Shown: one piece after another, positions 1 through 5,843 of the stretch
How the letters are laid out: every line of letters starts with the position of its first letter
How positions within the stretch are numbered: position 1 is the first letter of the stretch
Assembly: GCA_964417785.1 (NCBI GenBank)
Contig: CAYQJO010000133.1
Coordinates: forward strand, 1 to 11,664
DNA: 11,664 nt
Source: DAOTUL01 sp034437435
Lineage (GTDB): Bacteria > Chloroflexota > Anaerolineae > Aggregatilineales > Phototrophicaceae
Direction: 5' to 3'
Notes under the pieces: model-generated
Database searches by the model: none
What the model was told of the DNA's origin: nothing
The model's input: only the letters and a program-made list of their open reading frames with translations
Position numbers and translations under genes: made by a program

Positions 1-36
1 AAGGCGCGTCCGAAAATGTCTGCGGCACATCCACCG
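1..36. repeat. Partial copy of the downstream repeat/gene junction
   Basis: Bases 1-21 are identical to 143-163 (end of the palindromic element) and bases 20-36 are identical to 190-206 (inside the 3' end of the ribonuclease gene, codons for VDVPQ). The 36 bases equal 143-206 with 28 bases removed at a shared CT dinucleotide. This looks like an imperfect duplication with an internal deletion. It is cut by the window edge, so its full length is unknown. Confidence 0.75.
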
Positions 37-50
37 CCGGCGGACGCCCG

Positions 51-124
51 GTTGGCGGTTGGCGGGACGGCACGCGGGCCGTCCCCTACGGTGGTTGGCG
101 GTTGGCGGGCCGTCCCCTACGGTG
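51..124. repeat. Imperfect tandem duplication carrying a hairpin
   Basis: Copy A (51-93) and copy B (94-124) both begin with GTTGGCGGTTGGCGGG and end with CCGTCCCCTACGGTG. Copy A contains 12 extra bases that complete a hairpin: GGGACGGC (64-71), a 6-base loop, GCCGTCCC (78-85). Copy B has lost the left arm and keeps only the right. The GGTTGGC unit is itself repeated twice at the start of each copy. No coding function is apparent in bases 1-165. Confidence 0.75.
64..89 (-). repeat. GTAGGG-type palindromic element (REP-like)
   Basis: A perfect 8-bp stem (64-71 with 78-85) closes a 6-base loop and is followed by CTAC. Read on the minus strand it starts GTAGGGGACGG, the same layout as the elements at 130-153 and 11624-11647. 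It has no flanking U-tract, so it is better described as a dispersed palindrome than as a classical terminator. Confidence 0.65.
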
Positions 125-129
125 TGGCT

Positions 130-169
130 GTAGGGACGCGCAAAGGCGCGTCCGAAAATGTCTCCCTAC
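130..169. repeat. Nested palindromic element at the 3' end of the ribonuclease gene
   Basis: The outer arms are GTAGGGA (130-136) and TCCCTAC (163-169). Inside them is a perfect 8-bp stem, GGACGCGC (134-141) with GCGCGTCC (146-153), and loop AAAG. The whole unit is 40 bases. CTA at 166-168 is the complement of the TAG stop of the minus-strand ribonuclease gene, so the element overlaps the end of the coding region. On that transcript the stem would form about 12 bases after the stop and could protect the 3' end, but no U-tract follows it. Confidence 0.75.
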
Positions 170-1569
170 ACCTCATATTTCTGCAACCACTGCGGCACAT
201 CCACCGTCAACCCGAACCGCTCTTCCAGGCTCGCCTTGAAATCCAGTGCCGCGTCTTCCTCGCCATGCACCAGGAATGTCCGCTCCGGCTTCTGCTCAAT
301 CGCGCCCACCCAATCCAGCAGTTCATCCCGGTCCGCATGACCACTAAAGCCGTTCAGCACCACCACCTGTGCATTCAGATGGTACTCCTCGCCGAAAATC
401 CGCACGATCTCCTGCTCCTCCACCATGCGCCTCCCCAGCGTGTACGGGGCCTGCCACCCGGTAATCAGCACCGTGTTCTTCGGGTCCTCAATCCGGTGCT
501 TCAGATGATGCAAAACCCGCCCGAACTCCGCCATTCCGCTGGCGCTGATGATGATGTGCGGCTCCCGCTCGAAGTTCAACTGCTTGCTGTCCTCCACCTT
601 GCGCACATACGACAAATCCGAAAAGCCAAACGGGTTGCGCACCTCCGCCTCATCCATAAACGCCCGTATCTCGCTGTCATAGCACTCCGGGTGCAGTTGG
701 AACACCGATGTGGCATTCACCGCCAGCGGACTATCGACATAGATCGGCAGATGGGGGATGTCGCCGCGCTCCGAAAGCTGGTGCAGCGTCAGCACAAGCT
801 GCTGCGTCCGCCCGACCGCAAACGCCGGCATCACAATCGACCCGCCGCGCTTATACGTCTCGTTGACCACCGCTTCTAACTTCTTCTCCGATGCGCCATA
901 TTCCTCGTGCAGCCGGTTGCCATAGGTGCTTTCCATGATGAGAATATCGGCCCGGTCCACCATCTCCGGGTCGCGGATAATCGGAATACCCTTGCGCCCG
1001 ATGTCGCCGCTGAAGACCAGCCGCACATCGCGGTTGGCCTCGTGGTCTTCAATGTCCAGGATCACGCTGGTACTGCCCAGCATATGCCCGGCATCGATCA
1101 GCGTCAGATAAATTCCCGGCGCGATCTGCCGCTGCCGGTGATAGCTGCGCGTGGTGAACGATTCCAGGCTTTCCAGCGCGTCCTCATGGGTATACAGCGG
1201 TTCAATCGGGTCTTCGCCGCGTTTTTTGCGCCGCTTATTGACATATTCTGCGTCGCGCTCCTGGATGTAGCCGCTGTCCGGCAGCATGGTCGCGCACAGG
1301 TCGCGGGTGGCCGATGTGCAGATGATGTCGCCATCGAACCCCTGCTTGACCAGATTGGGCAGATTGCCGGAGTGGTCGATATGGGCATGCGACAGAATCA
1401 CCAGATCAATCGATTGCGGGTCGAAGGGCAGCTTGAGATTTTGCTCATACGTATCCTTGCGCCGCCCCTGGAACAGGCCGCAGTCCAGCAGGATGCGCGT
1501 GTTGTTGACGTCGATCAAATGTCGGGAGCCGGTGACGGTGCGGGCCGCGCCGCAGAATTGAAGTTTCAT
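166..1569 (-). CDS. Beta-CASP metallo-beta-lactamase ribonuclease (CPSF73/TTHA0252-like)
   Basis: This 467-residue protein is predicted to be a cytoplasmic zinc-dependent RNA nuclease of the bacterial CPSF-like group. The N-terminus GAARTVTGSRHL (7-18) is typical of the group. The metal-binding motif HAHIDH is at 61-66, further metal ligands are H161 (DAGHMLGS) and D189 (SGDIGR), and the beta-CASP segment spans roughly residues 210-400 with ESTYG at 213-217 and YVDSPLAVN near 277-285. GFSGHADRDELLDW (407-420) and LVHGEED (433-439) match the C-terminal motifs of Thermus TTHA0252, and the length fits the family. The ATG at 1569 has an AGGA motif eight bases upstream. It is the last gene of the minus-strand block, 72 bases after the kinase gene. 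The TAG stop lies in a palindromic repeat. Whether it acts as endo- or exonuclease, and on which RNA, cannot be told from sequence. Confidence 0.93.
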   Translation of the reverse strand: MKLQFCGAARTVTGSRHLIDVNNTRILLDCGLFQGRRKDTYEQNLKLPFDPQSIDLVILSHAHIDHSGNLPNLVKQGFDGDIICTSATRDLCATMLPDSGYIQERDAEYVNKRRKKRGEDPIEPLYTHEDALESLESFTTRSYHRQRQIAPGIYLTLIDAGHMLGSTSVILDIEDHEANRDVRLVFSGDIGRKGIPIIRDPEMVDRADILIMESTYGNRLHEEYGASEKKLEAVVNETYKRGGSIVMPAFAVGRTQQLVLTLHQLSERGDIPHLPIYVDSPLAVNATSVFQLHPECYDSEIRAFMDEAEVRNPFGFSDLSYVRKVEDSKQLNFEREPHIIISASGMAEFGRVLHHLKHRIEDPKNTVLITGWQAPYTLGRRMVEEQEIVRIFGEEYHLNAQVVVLNGFSGHADRDELLDWVGAIEQKPERTFLVHGEEDAALDFKASLEERFGLTVDVPQWLQKYEV

Positions 1570-1641
1570 GAGCAGTGTCCTGTTTGCAGCGGATCAATGC
1601 CCTTTAGTTTACCGCCTGCTCCCCGGCATACGCCAATCTGC

Positions 1642-2439
1642 TCAATCCAGATACGGCGCGATGATCGCCGCCACGCCCAGCGCCAGCACCGGATCGCCGC
1701 CGTCTTCCAGCGACCAGCTTGCACTCAGATGGGCGTGGGCATAGGTAAACACCAGCAGCCGCAGACGGTCAACGTGGAGTGCATCCGCCAGCAGGGTCGC
1801 CTGCCGGATCAGCCGGTCCCCGTCCAGCACCATGCCGGGCAGGGTCATCGGGTTGCACAGGGTGTTGGCCGCATCGTAGGTCCGCTCACCGACCAGCCCC
1901 TTTGGATCAAACGCCAGCCAGCCGCGCTCCGGGTGCCAGCGGATGTTCTCGTGATGCATATCACCGTGCAGCACATGCACATTGTGTGGATCAGCCAGCA
2001 GCGTATGCGCCAGCCGCGCCGCACGGGCATAAGCGGCATCGGACTCCGCCCGCCGGAACAGCGAGCGAAAGCGCTGGTTGAGTGTGGTCAGCGCGGGGAG
2101 TTTGCCGGGGGCCAGATGCAGCCGGTTGAGAACCTCGCCGGTGATGGTCGTCGCCCGGTCGTCCTCGCCGCGTCCGACCAGCGCCGCCAGGTCCTCACCC
2201 GGCAGATATTCCAGCAGATGCGCCTGGGCGTCCTCACGCAGCAAGCGCACCGCGCCGCGACCGTTCCAATGCGCCAGGGCCACCGCACCGCCTTTCTCAT
2301 CGCAAACGCCCACCGGTGTCAGTACCTTGAGGACGGCCCGCTGGCCCTGGTAGGTCACAGTGTAGACATGGCTGGTGGGCGTTTGCGCCAGCGGCTCCGG
2401 GTCCGTCAGCGACCACGTTCGCAGATAGTGATCGAGCAT
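1642..2439 (-). CDS. APH(6)/hydroxyurea-kinase-type phosphotransferase (streptomycin 6-kinase-like)
   Basis: This 265-residue protein belongs to the aminoglycoside phosphotransferase superfamily, in the branch of streptomycin 6-kinases and hydroxyurea phosphotransferases. AVLKVL carries the ATP-binding lysine (K38). WNGRGAVRLL (58-67) is characteristic of APH(6). HGDMHHEN (158-165) is the catalytic loop with D160, and DPKGLVGERTYDAAN (178-192) contains the Mg-binding D178 and the APH(6)-type DPKG sequence. All key residues are present, so the enzyme should be active. The true substrate is unknown: chromosomal members often have no proven resistance role. I chose the ATG at 2439 because it follows the TGA of the propeller gene by one base, implying translational coupling. 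A TTG at 2451 in the same frame would add four residues and overlap the upstream gene. Neither start has a strong Shine-Dalgarno sequence. Confidence 0.9.
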   Translation of the reverse strand: MLDHYLRTWSLTDPEPLAQTPTSHVYTVTYQGQRAVLKVLTPVGVCDEKGGAVALAHWNGRGAVRLLREDAQAHLLEYLPGEDLAALVGRGEDDRATTITGEVLNRLHLAPGKLPALTTLNQRFRSLFRRAESDAAYARAARLAHTLLADPHNVHVLHGDMHHENIRWHPERGWLAFDPKGLVGERTYDAANTLCNPMTLPGMVLDGDRLIRQATLLADALHVDRLRLLVFTYAHAHLSASWSLEDGGDPVLALGVAAIIAPYLD

Positions 2440-2440
2440 A

Positions 2441-3664
2441 TCAGCGTTCAAATGTGAAGATGTTGCCCGCCATCAACACGCGCAGCGTCTCCCCGTCCAG
2501 ACCGGCGCTGGCCCGTTCGGTAAAATCTCTCACCACTTCGTCCGTCTGGACCAGTCGCACCGGCTCGGTATCGTCCGGGGGCAGTGGTATGGCCGAGACA
2601 CCCAGCATCTCCGACTGAAGCGTCATGTTGAAATAGAAATAGGTACCGTCCGCAACCACTGTTTCGCGTGGCATATCGTAGAATAGTGGTAGATCGTCTT
2701 CACTGTTCAAAAAGTCCTCTTCCGATACCACGTCGCTGAAATCGACCAGCGGGCTGACCGTTCGGCTTTCGGTATCGAGGTAGACGCTGTGAAAGCCGAT
2801 GCCCGCTGGCATGATCGGGTTGACAAACCGCACCACCAGCCCGGTATCGTTGGCCCAGGCCAGACTGTCCACCATGAACATCTCATCTTCGATCCAGTCC
2901 GGCAGGCCCACCCGCAGTTGGTCCTCCGGGATGATCGGACTCACGTCGCCGCTTTCCATGTCGATCATCCAGATACCATGTCCGATGGCGTCGCGGTCGG
3001 TCGGCTGGATTTTGATCGCCATCTGTGTGCCGTCGGGGCTGATGCTGGCGGCTCCGTCCATCTGGTGGTAGCCGGTGTTGTAGAGTGGCAGGGGTTGGGG
3101 CAGGTCATCGGTCAGGTCTGCGACCCGTACCGGCTCGTCCGCCGCAAAATCGTAGCGGTACAGTTCGACCGAAAACCCACTGCGCACCCGCTGCGACCGG
3201 AAGAAATACAGATCACCATCGGGCGACCAGGTGGGGATATAATCAGTAGCGATGTCGGGATCAGCGTCATCCTCGAACATGGGGAAGCGGTCCACATCGT
3301 CCTCGGTCAGGTTGGTGAATGTGCCGGTCTCCACGTCCAATATCCACAGGTCGCTGTCGATTAACATGCGAAAAAAGTCCTGCACAAACGCGATGGTACT
3401 GCCATCGGGCGACCAGGTGAAATCGATTGAGCCGCGCACGGTTTCCGGTATGGGATAGCAGCTTTCGCCTGCCATATCAAATGAATAGATACAGGCCGTG
3501 TTGCTTTCTAACCAGAACAGCAGGCTGCCGTCGGGTGAGATCAGCATGTTACGGGGATTGCCAATCTCGTCTGCGGGTTGGATGTCTACCAGTGACCAGT
3601 CTTGCGCCAGCAGCGGCAGGCTCACCAGCCCTATGATGATGAAGCAGAGCAGTACTTTCTTCAT
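2441..3664 (-). CDS. Secreted TolB/WD40-like beta-propeller protein
   Basis: The 407-residue product starts with a clear signal peptide: MKK, a hydrophobic core at 4-19, and a likely signal-peptidase I site after LLAQ at 18-21. There is no lipobox cysteine, so it should be exported and soluble rather than a lipoprotein. The mature part has repeated beta-propeller (PD40-type) blades with SPDG turns at 43-46, 85-88, 147-150 and 209-212, and a degenerate one at WANDTG (270-275). WSPDGSTIAFVQD and WSPDGDLYFFRS are the clearest blades. The protein is acidic and I see no catalytic domain, so a binding or scaffold role is most likely; the ligand is unknown. ATG 3664 has GAGGAAA just upstream and a perfect TATAAT about 30 bases upstream. 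Its TGA is followed after one base by the ATG of the kinase gene. Confidence 0.87.
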   Translation of the reverse strand: MKKVLLCFIIIGLVSLPLLAQDWSLVDIQPADEIGNPRNMLISPDGSLLFWLESNTACIYSFDMAGESCYPIPETVRGSIDFTWSPDGSTIAFVQDFFRMLIDSDLWILDVETGTFTNLTEDDVDRFPMFEDDADPDIATDYIPTWSPDGDLYFFRSQRVRSGFSVELYRYDFAADEPVRVADLTDDLPQPLPLYNTGYHQMDGAASISPDGTQMAIKIQPTDRDAIGHGIWMIDMESGDVSPIIPEDQLRVGLPDWIEDEMFMVDSLAWANDTGLVVRFVNPIMPAGIGFHSVYLDTESRTVSPLVDFSDVVSEEDFLNSEDDLPLFYDMPRETVVADGTYFYFNMTLQSEMLGVSAIPLPPDDTEPVRLVQTDEVVRDFTERASAGLDGETLRVLMAGNIFTFER

Positions 3665-3693
3665 TATTGCATTTCCTCATGATCGTTTTCCGT

Positions 3694-3699
3694 ATTATA
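3694..3699 (-). promoter_or_regulatory. Perfect -10 box (TATAAT) for the propeller-kinase-ribonuclease unit
   Basis: On the minus strand the sequence is GGCGTATAATACGG. A transcript would start near 3687, giving a leader of about 22 bases with a good Shine-Dalgarno sequence. No convincing -35 hexamer lies at 16-18 bases (the best is a poor TGTGCG/TGCGTC), so the promoter may be activator-dependent or use another sigma factor. Confidence 0.5.
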
Positions 3700-3727
3700 C
3701 GCCGGACGAACTTCTGACGCACAGACA

Positions 3728-3757
3728 GGCGGACCATCGCCGCGATGATGATCCGCC
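3728..3757 (-). terminator. Hairpin after mvaD (possible terminator or 3' stabiliser)
   Basis: Arms GGCGGACCATC (3728-3738) and GATGATCCGCC (3747-3757) pair over 11 positions with one mismatch around an 8-base loop. On the mvaD transcript it begins about 18 bases after the stop codon. No U-run follows, so it is not a textbook intrinsic terminator. Together with the TATAAT box just downstream it suggests a transcript boundary. Confidence 0.4.
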
Positions 3758-3775
3758 GAAGATCGTGTATATGGA

Positions 3776-4765
3776 TTAGATCAATGCTGCACCGTCCGCC
3801 GCGTGGCTGGTCATCACGGTCCAATCCCGGCCTTGCTGGTGTTTGCGTACCGCACGCCGCACCCTGTCCGCCTGATCGCCGGGACACATCAGATGAACGG
3901 TGGGGCCGGCATCCAGCGTGAAATACACATCCATCCCTTCGCGCCGCCACGCCTGGACCGCCACCAGCAGATCGAGCGTATCCGGGTGCCAGTAATATAC
4001 GCCGGACTGCCAGCGATCCTCGATCACATGCGCCGACGTCATCATGATGGTGTGCATGGAAAGGGCTTCCATCTCGATCTCGCGCCCGAAGGTGTCAAAA
4101 TCGCGTTCCAGAATGGCACGCCGCACCGTGTCCAGCCGCGCCGCGACCTGAGCGGCGCGAGCATCCCAGAAGGGACTGTCCAGCGCCAGCAGATGACCAT
4201 CCGACGACGAGACCGGCTTGGCTTCCGCCGCCACAATCACCGACACCGCCACAATATCCCAGTGATCCGCCGGGGCCAGCATCTCGGCGTAAGAGTCGTC
4301 ATCGGCGCTGCCAGCGTACCATTCGACAAAGCCGCCGGGGATGCTGCGGCAGGCCGATCCCGATCCCTGTCGTGCTAACCGGGAAAGCGCTCGCTCGTCC
4401 AGGTCCAGACCCAGCGCACCCGCACCTGCTCGTGTCAGCGCGGCAAATCCCGACGCCGATGAGGCGAATCCGGTGCTGGCCGGGAACGAATTGCGCGTTT
4501 CCACGCGGGCGCGGTCCTGGGTGCCAGCCAGGGAGCGCAGCCGGTCCAGATGGGCGCTGACCCGTGCCGCGAACTTCGCATCAGCGGGCCGGTCGCCCAG
4601 GTATACCTCATCCTGGTTCAGCGCCGAATCGAAGATGACGCTGGTGGTGGTTCGGGCTGCGCTCAAATTCATCGAGATCGAATTGTTGAGGGGGATATTC
4701 AGCCTGGGATCGCGTTTTCCCCAGTATTTAACGAACGCCAGATTGGCGTATGCGTTTGCTTTCAC
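3776..4765 (-). CDS. mvaD: Diphosphomevalonate (or phosphomevalonate) decarboxylase
   Basis: This 329-residue GHMP-superfamily enzyme converts mevalonate 5-diphosphate to isopentenyl diphosphate with ATP. Visible signatures are AYANLAFVKYWGKRD (5-19; K13 matches the conserved lysine of yeast enzyme K18), NNSISMNLS (27-35), the phosphate-binding PASTGFASSASGFAAL (95-110), GSGSACRS (134-141; serines and R140 of the active site), KPVSSSDG (183-190) and LDAGPTVH (284-291) with the catalytic aspartate D285. All classical residues are kept. Roseiflexus, another chloroflexote, has a homologue acting on phosphomevalonate instead (Dellas and co-workers, 2013), so the exact substrate is open. The start is GTG 4765, with AAGAGG six bases upstream and no in-frame ATG nearby. 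It is divergent from mevalonate kinase across 82 bases, which supports the pathway assignment. Confidence 0.92.
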   Translation of the reverse strand: MKANAYANLAFVKYWGKRDPRLNIPLNNSISMNLSAARTTTSVIFDSALNQDEVYLGDRPADAKFAARVSAHLDRLRSLAGTQDRARVETRNSFPASTGFASSASGFAALTRAGAGALGLDLDERALSRLARQGSGSACRSIPGGFVEWYAGSADDDSYAEMLAPADHWDIVAVSVIVAAEAKPVSSSDGHLLALDSPFWDARAAQVAARLDTVRRAILERDFDTFGREIEMEALSMHTIMMTSAHVIEDRWQSGVYYWHPDTLDLLVAVQAWRREGMDVYFTLDAGPTVHLMCPGDQADRVRRAVRKHQQGRDWTVMTSHAADGAALI

Positions 4766-4775
4766 GGATGGCCTC

Positions 4776-4803
4776 TTGATTGATGGTTAGTTCGGGATAG
4801 GAT
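4776..4803 (+). promoter_or_regulatory. Possible promoter of mevalonate kinase in the mvaD/mvk divergent region
   Basis: TTGATT (4776-4781), a 16-base spacer and TAGGAT (4798-4803) form a weak sigma70-like candidate. A second TAGGAT occurs at 4812-4817. The 82-base region 4766-4847 must hold the start signals of both divergent mevalonate genes, but nothing stronger is visible on either strand. Confidence 0.3.
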
Positions 4804-4847
4804 ACCATTGTTAGGATTTGAACTGCAAAACTTCAAGGAACCATTAT

Positions 4848-5798
4848 ATGACCATTACCGCGTCGGCACCGGGCAAGCTGGTACTGATGGGCGATCACGC
4901 CGTCGTCCATGACCGGCCCGCACTGGTCACGGCGGTTGATCTGCGCTATCGCGTGCAGGTGGACCGTATCGACACTGAGGAAATCCGTATCGACACGCCA
5001 GCCTTCAGCGGTCGCCGGGTGGCGCTGGCGGCACTCGATCATCTGGATGAGCGCGAGACGGCTTTTGTCGAGGCAGCGGTGCGCCGGGTGTTCGATCATG
5101 TTGGACAGCAGACCGGGTTACACATCACCACCGCTGGACCGGCCATCAGCTACGGCCTGGGCAGTTCATCAGCGGTGACGGCGGCGGCGGTGATGGCAGT
5201 GGCGGCGGCGCTGGGTGTCGAACTGGAGCAGCGCACCGCCTTCGATCTGGCTTATGGCGCGGTGCTGGATGTGCAGGGCAAAGGCTCCGGTGTCGATCTG
5301 GCGGCAGCCGTCTACGGCGGTACCGTCTATTACGTGCGGGGTGGGGCGGTCCTGGAACCACTGGCCGATGTCGATTTGCCGCTGCTGATCGGCTACAGCG
5401 GCAGCAAGGTCAGCACCACCGACCTGATCGGTCATGTGGCCGCGCTGCGCCAGCGACAGCCGGGCTATATCGACCGGGTTTTCGATATGATGGGCGAACT
5501 GGCGACCGATGCCCGCCGCGCTGTTGAACGTGCCGACTGGACGAGCCTGGGCGATCTGGTCAACATCCACCAGGGCTTGCTCGACACTCTCGGTACCAAC
5601 ACGGTCCCGCTGGCCCGGTTGATTTTCGCCGCCCGTGATGCCGGGGCGCTGGGAGCCAAATTTTCCGGTGCTGGCGGCGGGGACTGTATGTTTGCAGTCG
5701 TCACGGACGAACATCGCGCCGGTGTTATGGATGCGTTAAATCAATACGGTCAGTGTGTTAATATCTCTTTAGGTGCGATGGGTATCAGATTGGAATGA
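4848..5798 (+). CDS. mvk: Mevalonate kinase (GHMP kinase)
   Basis: This 316-residue cytoplasmic GHMP kinase is predicted to phosphorylate mevalonate at the 5-hydroxyl with ATP. The three GHMP motifs are complete: APGKLVLMGDHAVVHDRPAL (7-26), the glycine/serine-rich ATP loop SYGLGSSSAVTAAA (101-114), and GAKFSGAGGGDCMFAVV (269-285). D150 in GKGSGVDLAAAVYGG is the expected catalytic aspartate. GDHAVVH favours mevalonate kinase, although QGKGSGVDLAAAVYGG also resembles phosphomevalonate kinases, so the enzyme could accept either substrate. The divergent decarboxylase supports a mevalonate-pathway role. The ATG at 4848 was chosen because AAGGAA (4835-4840) lies seven bases upstream and the GHMP motif starts right after it; an in-frame TTG at 4818 lacks such a site. 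The next gene starts 45 bases downstream on the same strand. Confidence 0.85.
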   Translation: MTITASAPGKLVLMGDHAVVHDRPALVTAVDLRYRVQVDRIDTEEIRIDTPAFSGRRVALAALDHLDERETAFVEAAVRRVFDHVGQQTGLHITTAGPAISYGLGSSSAVTAAAVMAVAAALGVELEQRTAFDLAYGAVLDVQGKGSGVDLAAAVYGGTVYYVRGGAVLEPLADVDLPLLIGYSGSKVSTTDLIGHVAALRQRQPGYIDRVFDMMGELATDARRAVERADWTSLGDLVNIHQGLLDTLGTNTVPLARLIFAARDAGALGAKFSGAGGGDCMFAVVTDEHRAGVMDALNQYGQCVNISLGAMGIRLE

Positions 5799-5843
5799 TC
5801 TCGCCGCTGTGTTAGACTCGTCTGTGTCACGAAAGGACCCGAT

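Noticed and set aside
130..153. The palindromes as classical rho-independent terminators
   Set aside because: The stems are perfect, but none is followed by a U-run on the relevant transcript. They fit dispersed palindromic repeats better, though a role in 3'-end protection remains possible.
1..169. CRISPR array at the left edge
   Set aside because: The repeats are unequal in length, overlap one another and have no regular unique spacers; no cas genes are present.
1642..2439. Calling the kinase a proven streptomycin resistance gene
   Set aside because: Motifs place it in the APH(6)-type family, but chromosomal members commonly lack shown resistance activity and there is no mobile element or resistance context.
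16..2457. Long open frames on the plus strand opposite the ribonuclease and kinase genes (16-879 and 907-2457)
   Set aside because: They are antisense to genes with clear family motifs, have biased composition rich in H, Q and R, show no domain signature and lack ribosome sites. They are by-products of G+C-rich codon use.
4818..4847. TTG start for mevalonate kinase adding ten residues
   Set aside because: No ribosome site precedes it, the extra residues do not resemble the family, and ATG 4848 has AAGGAA at ideal distance.
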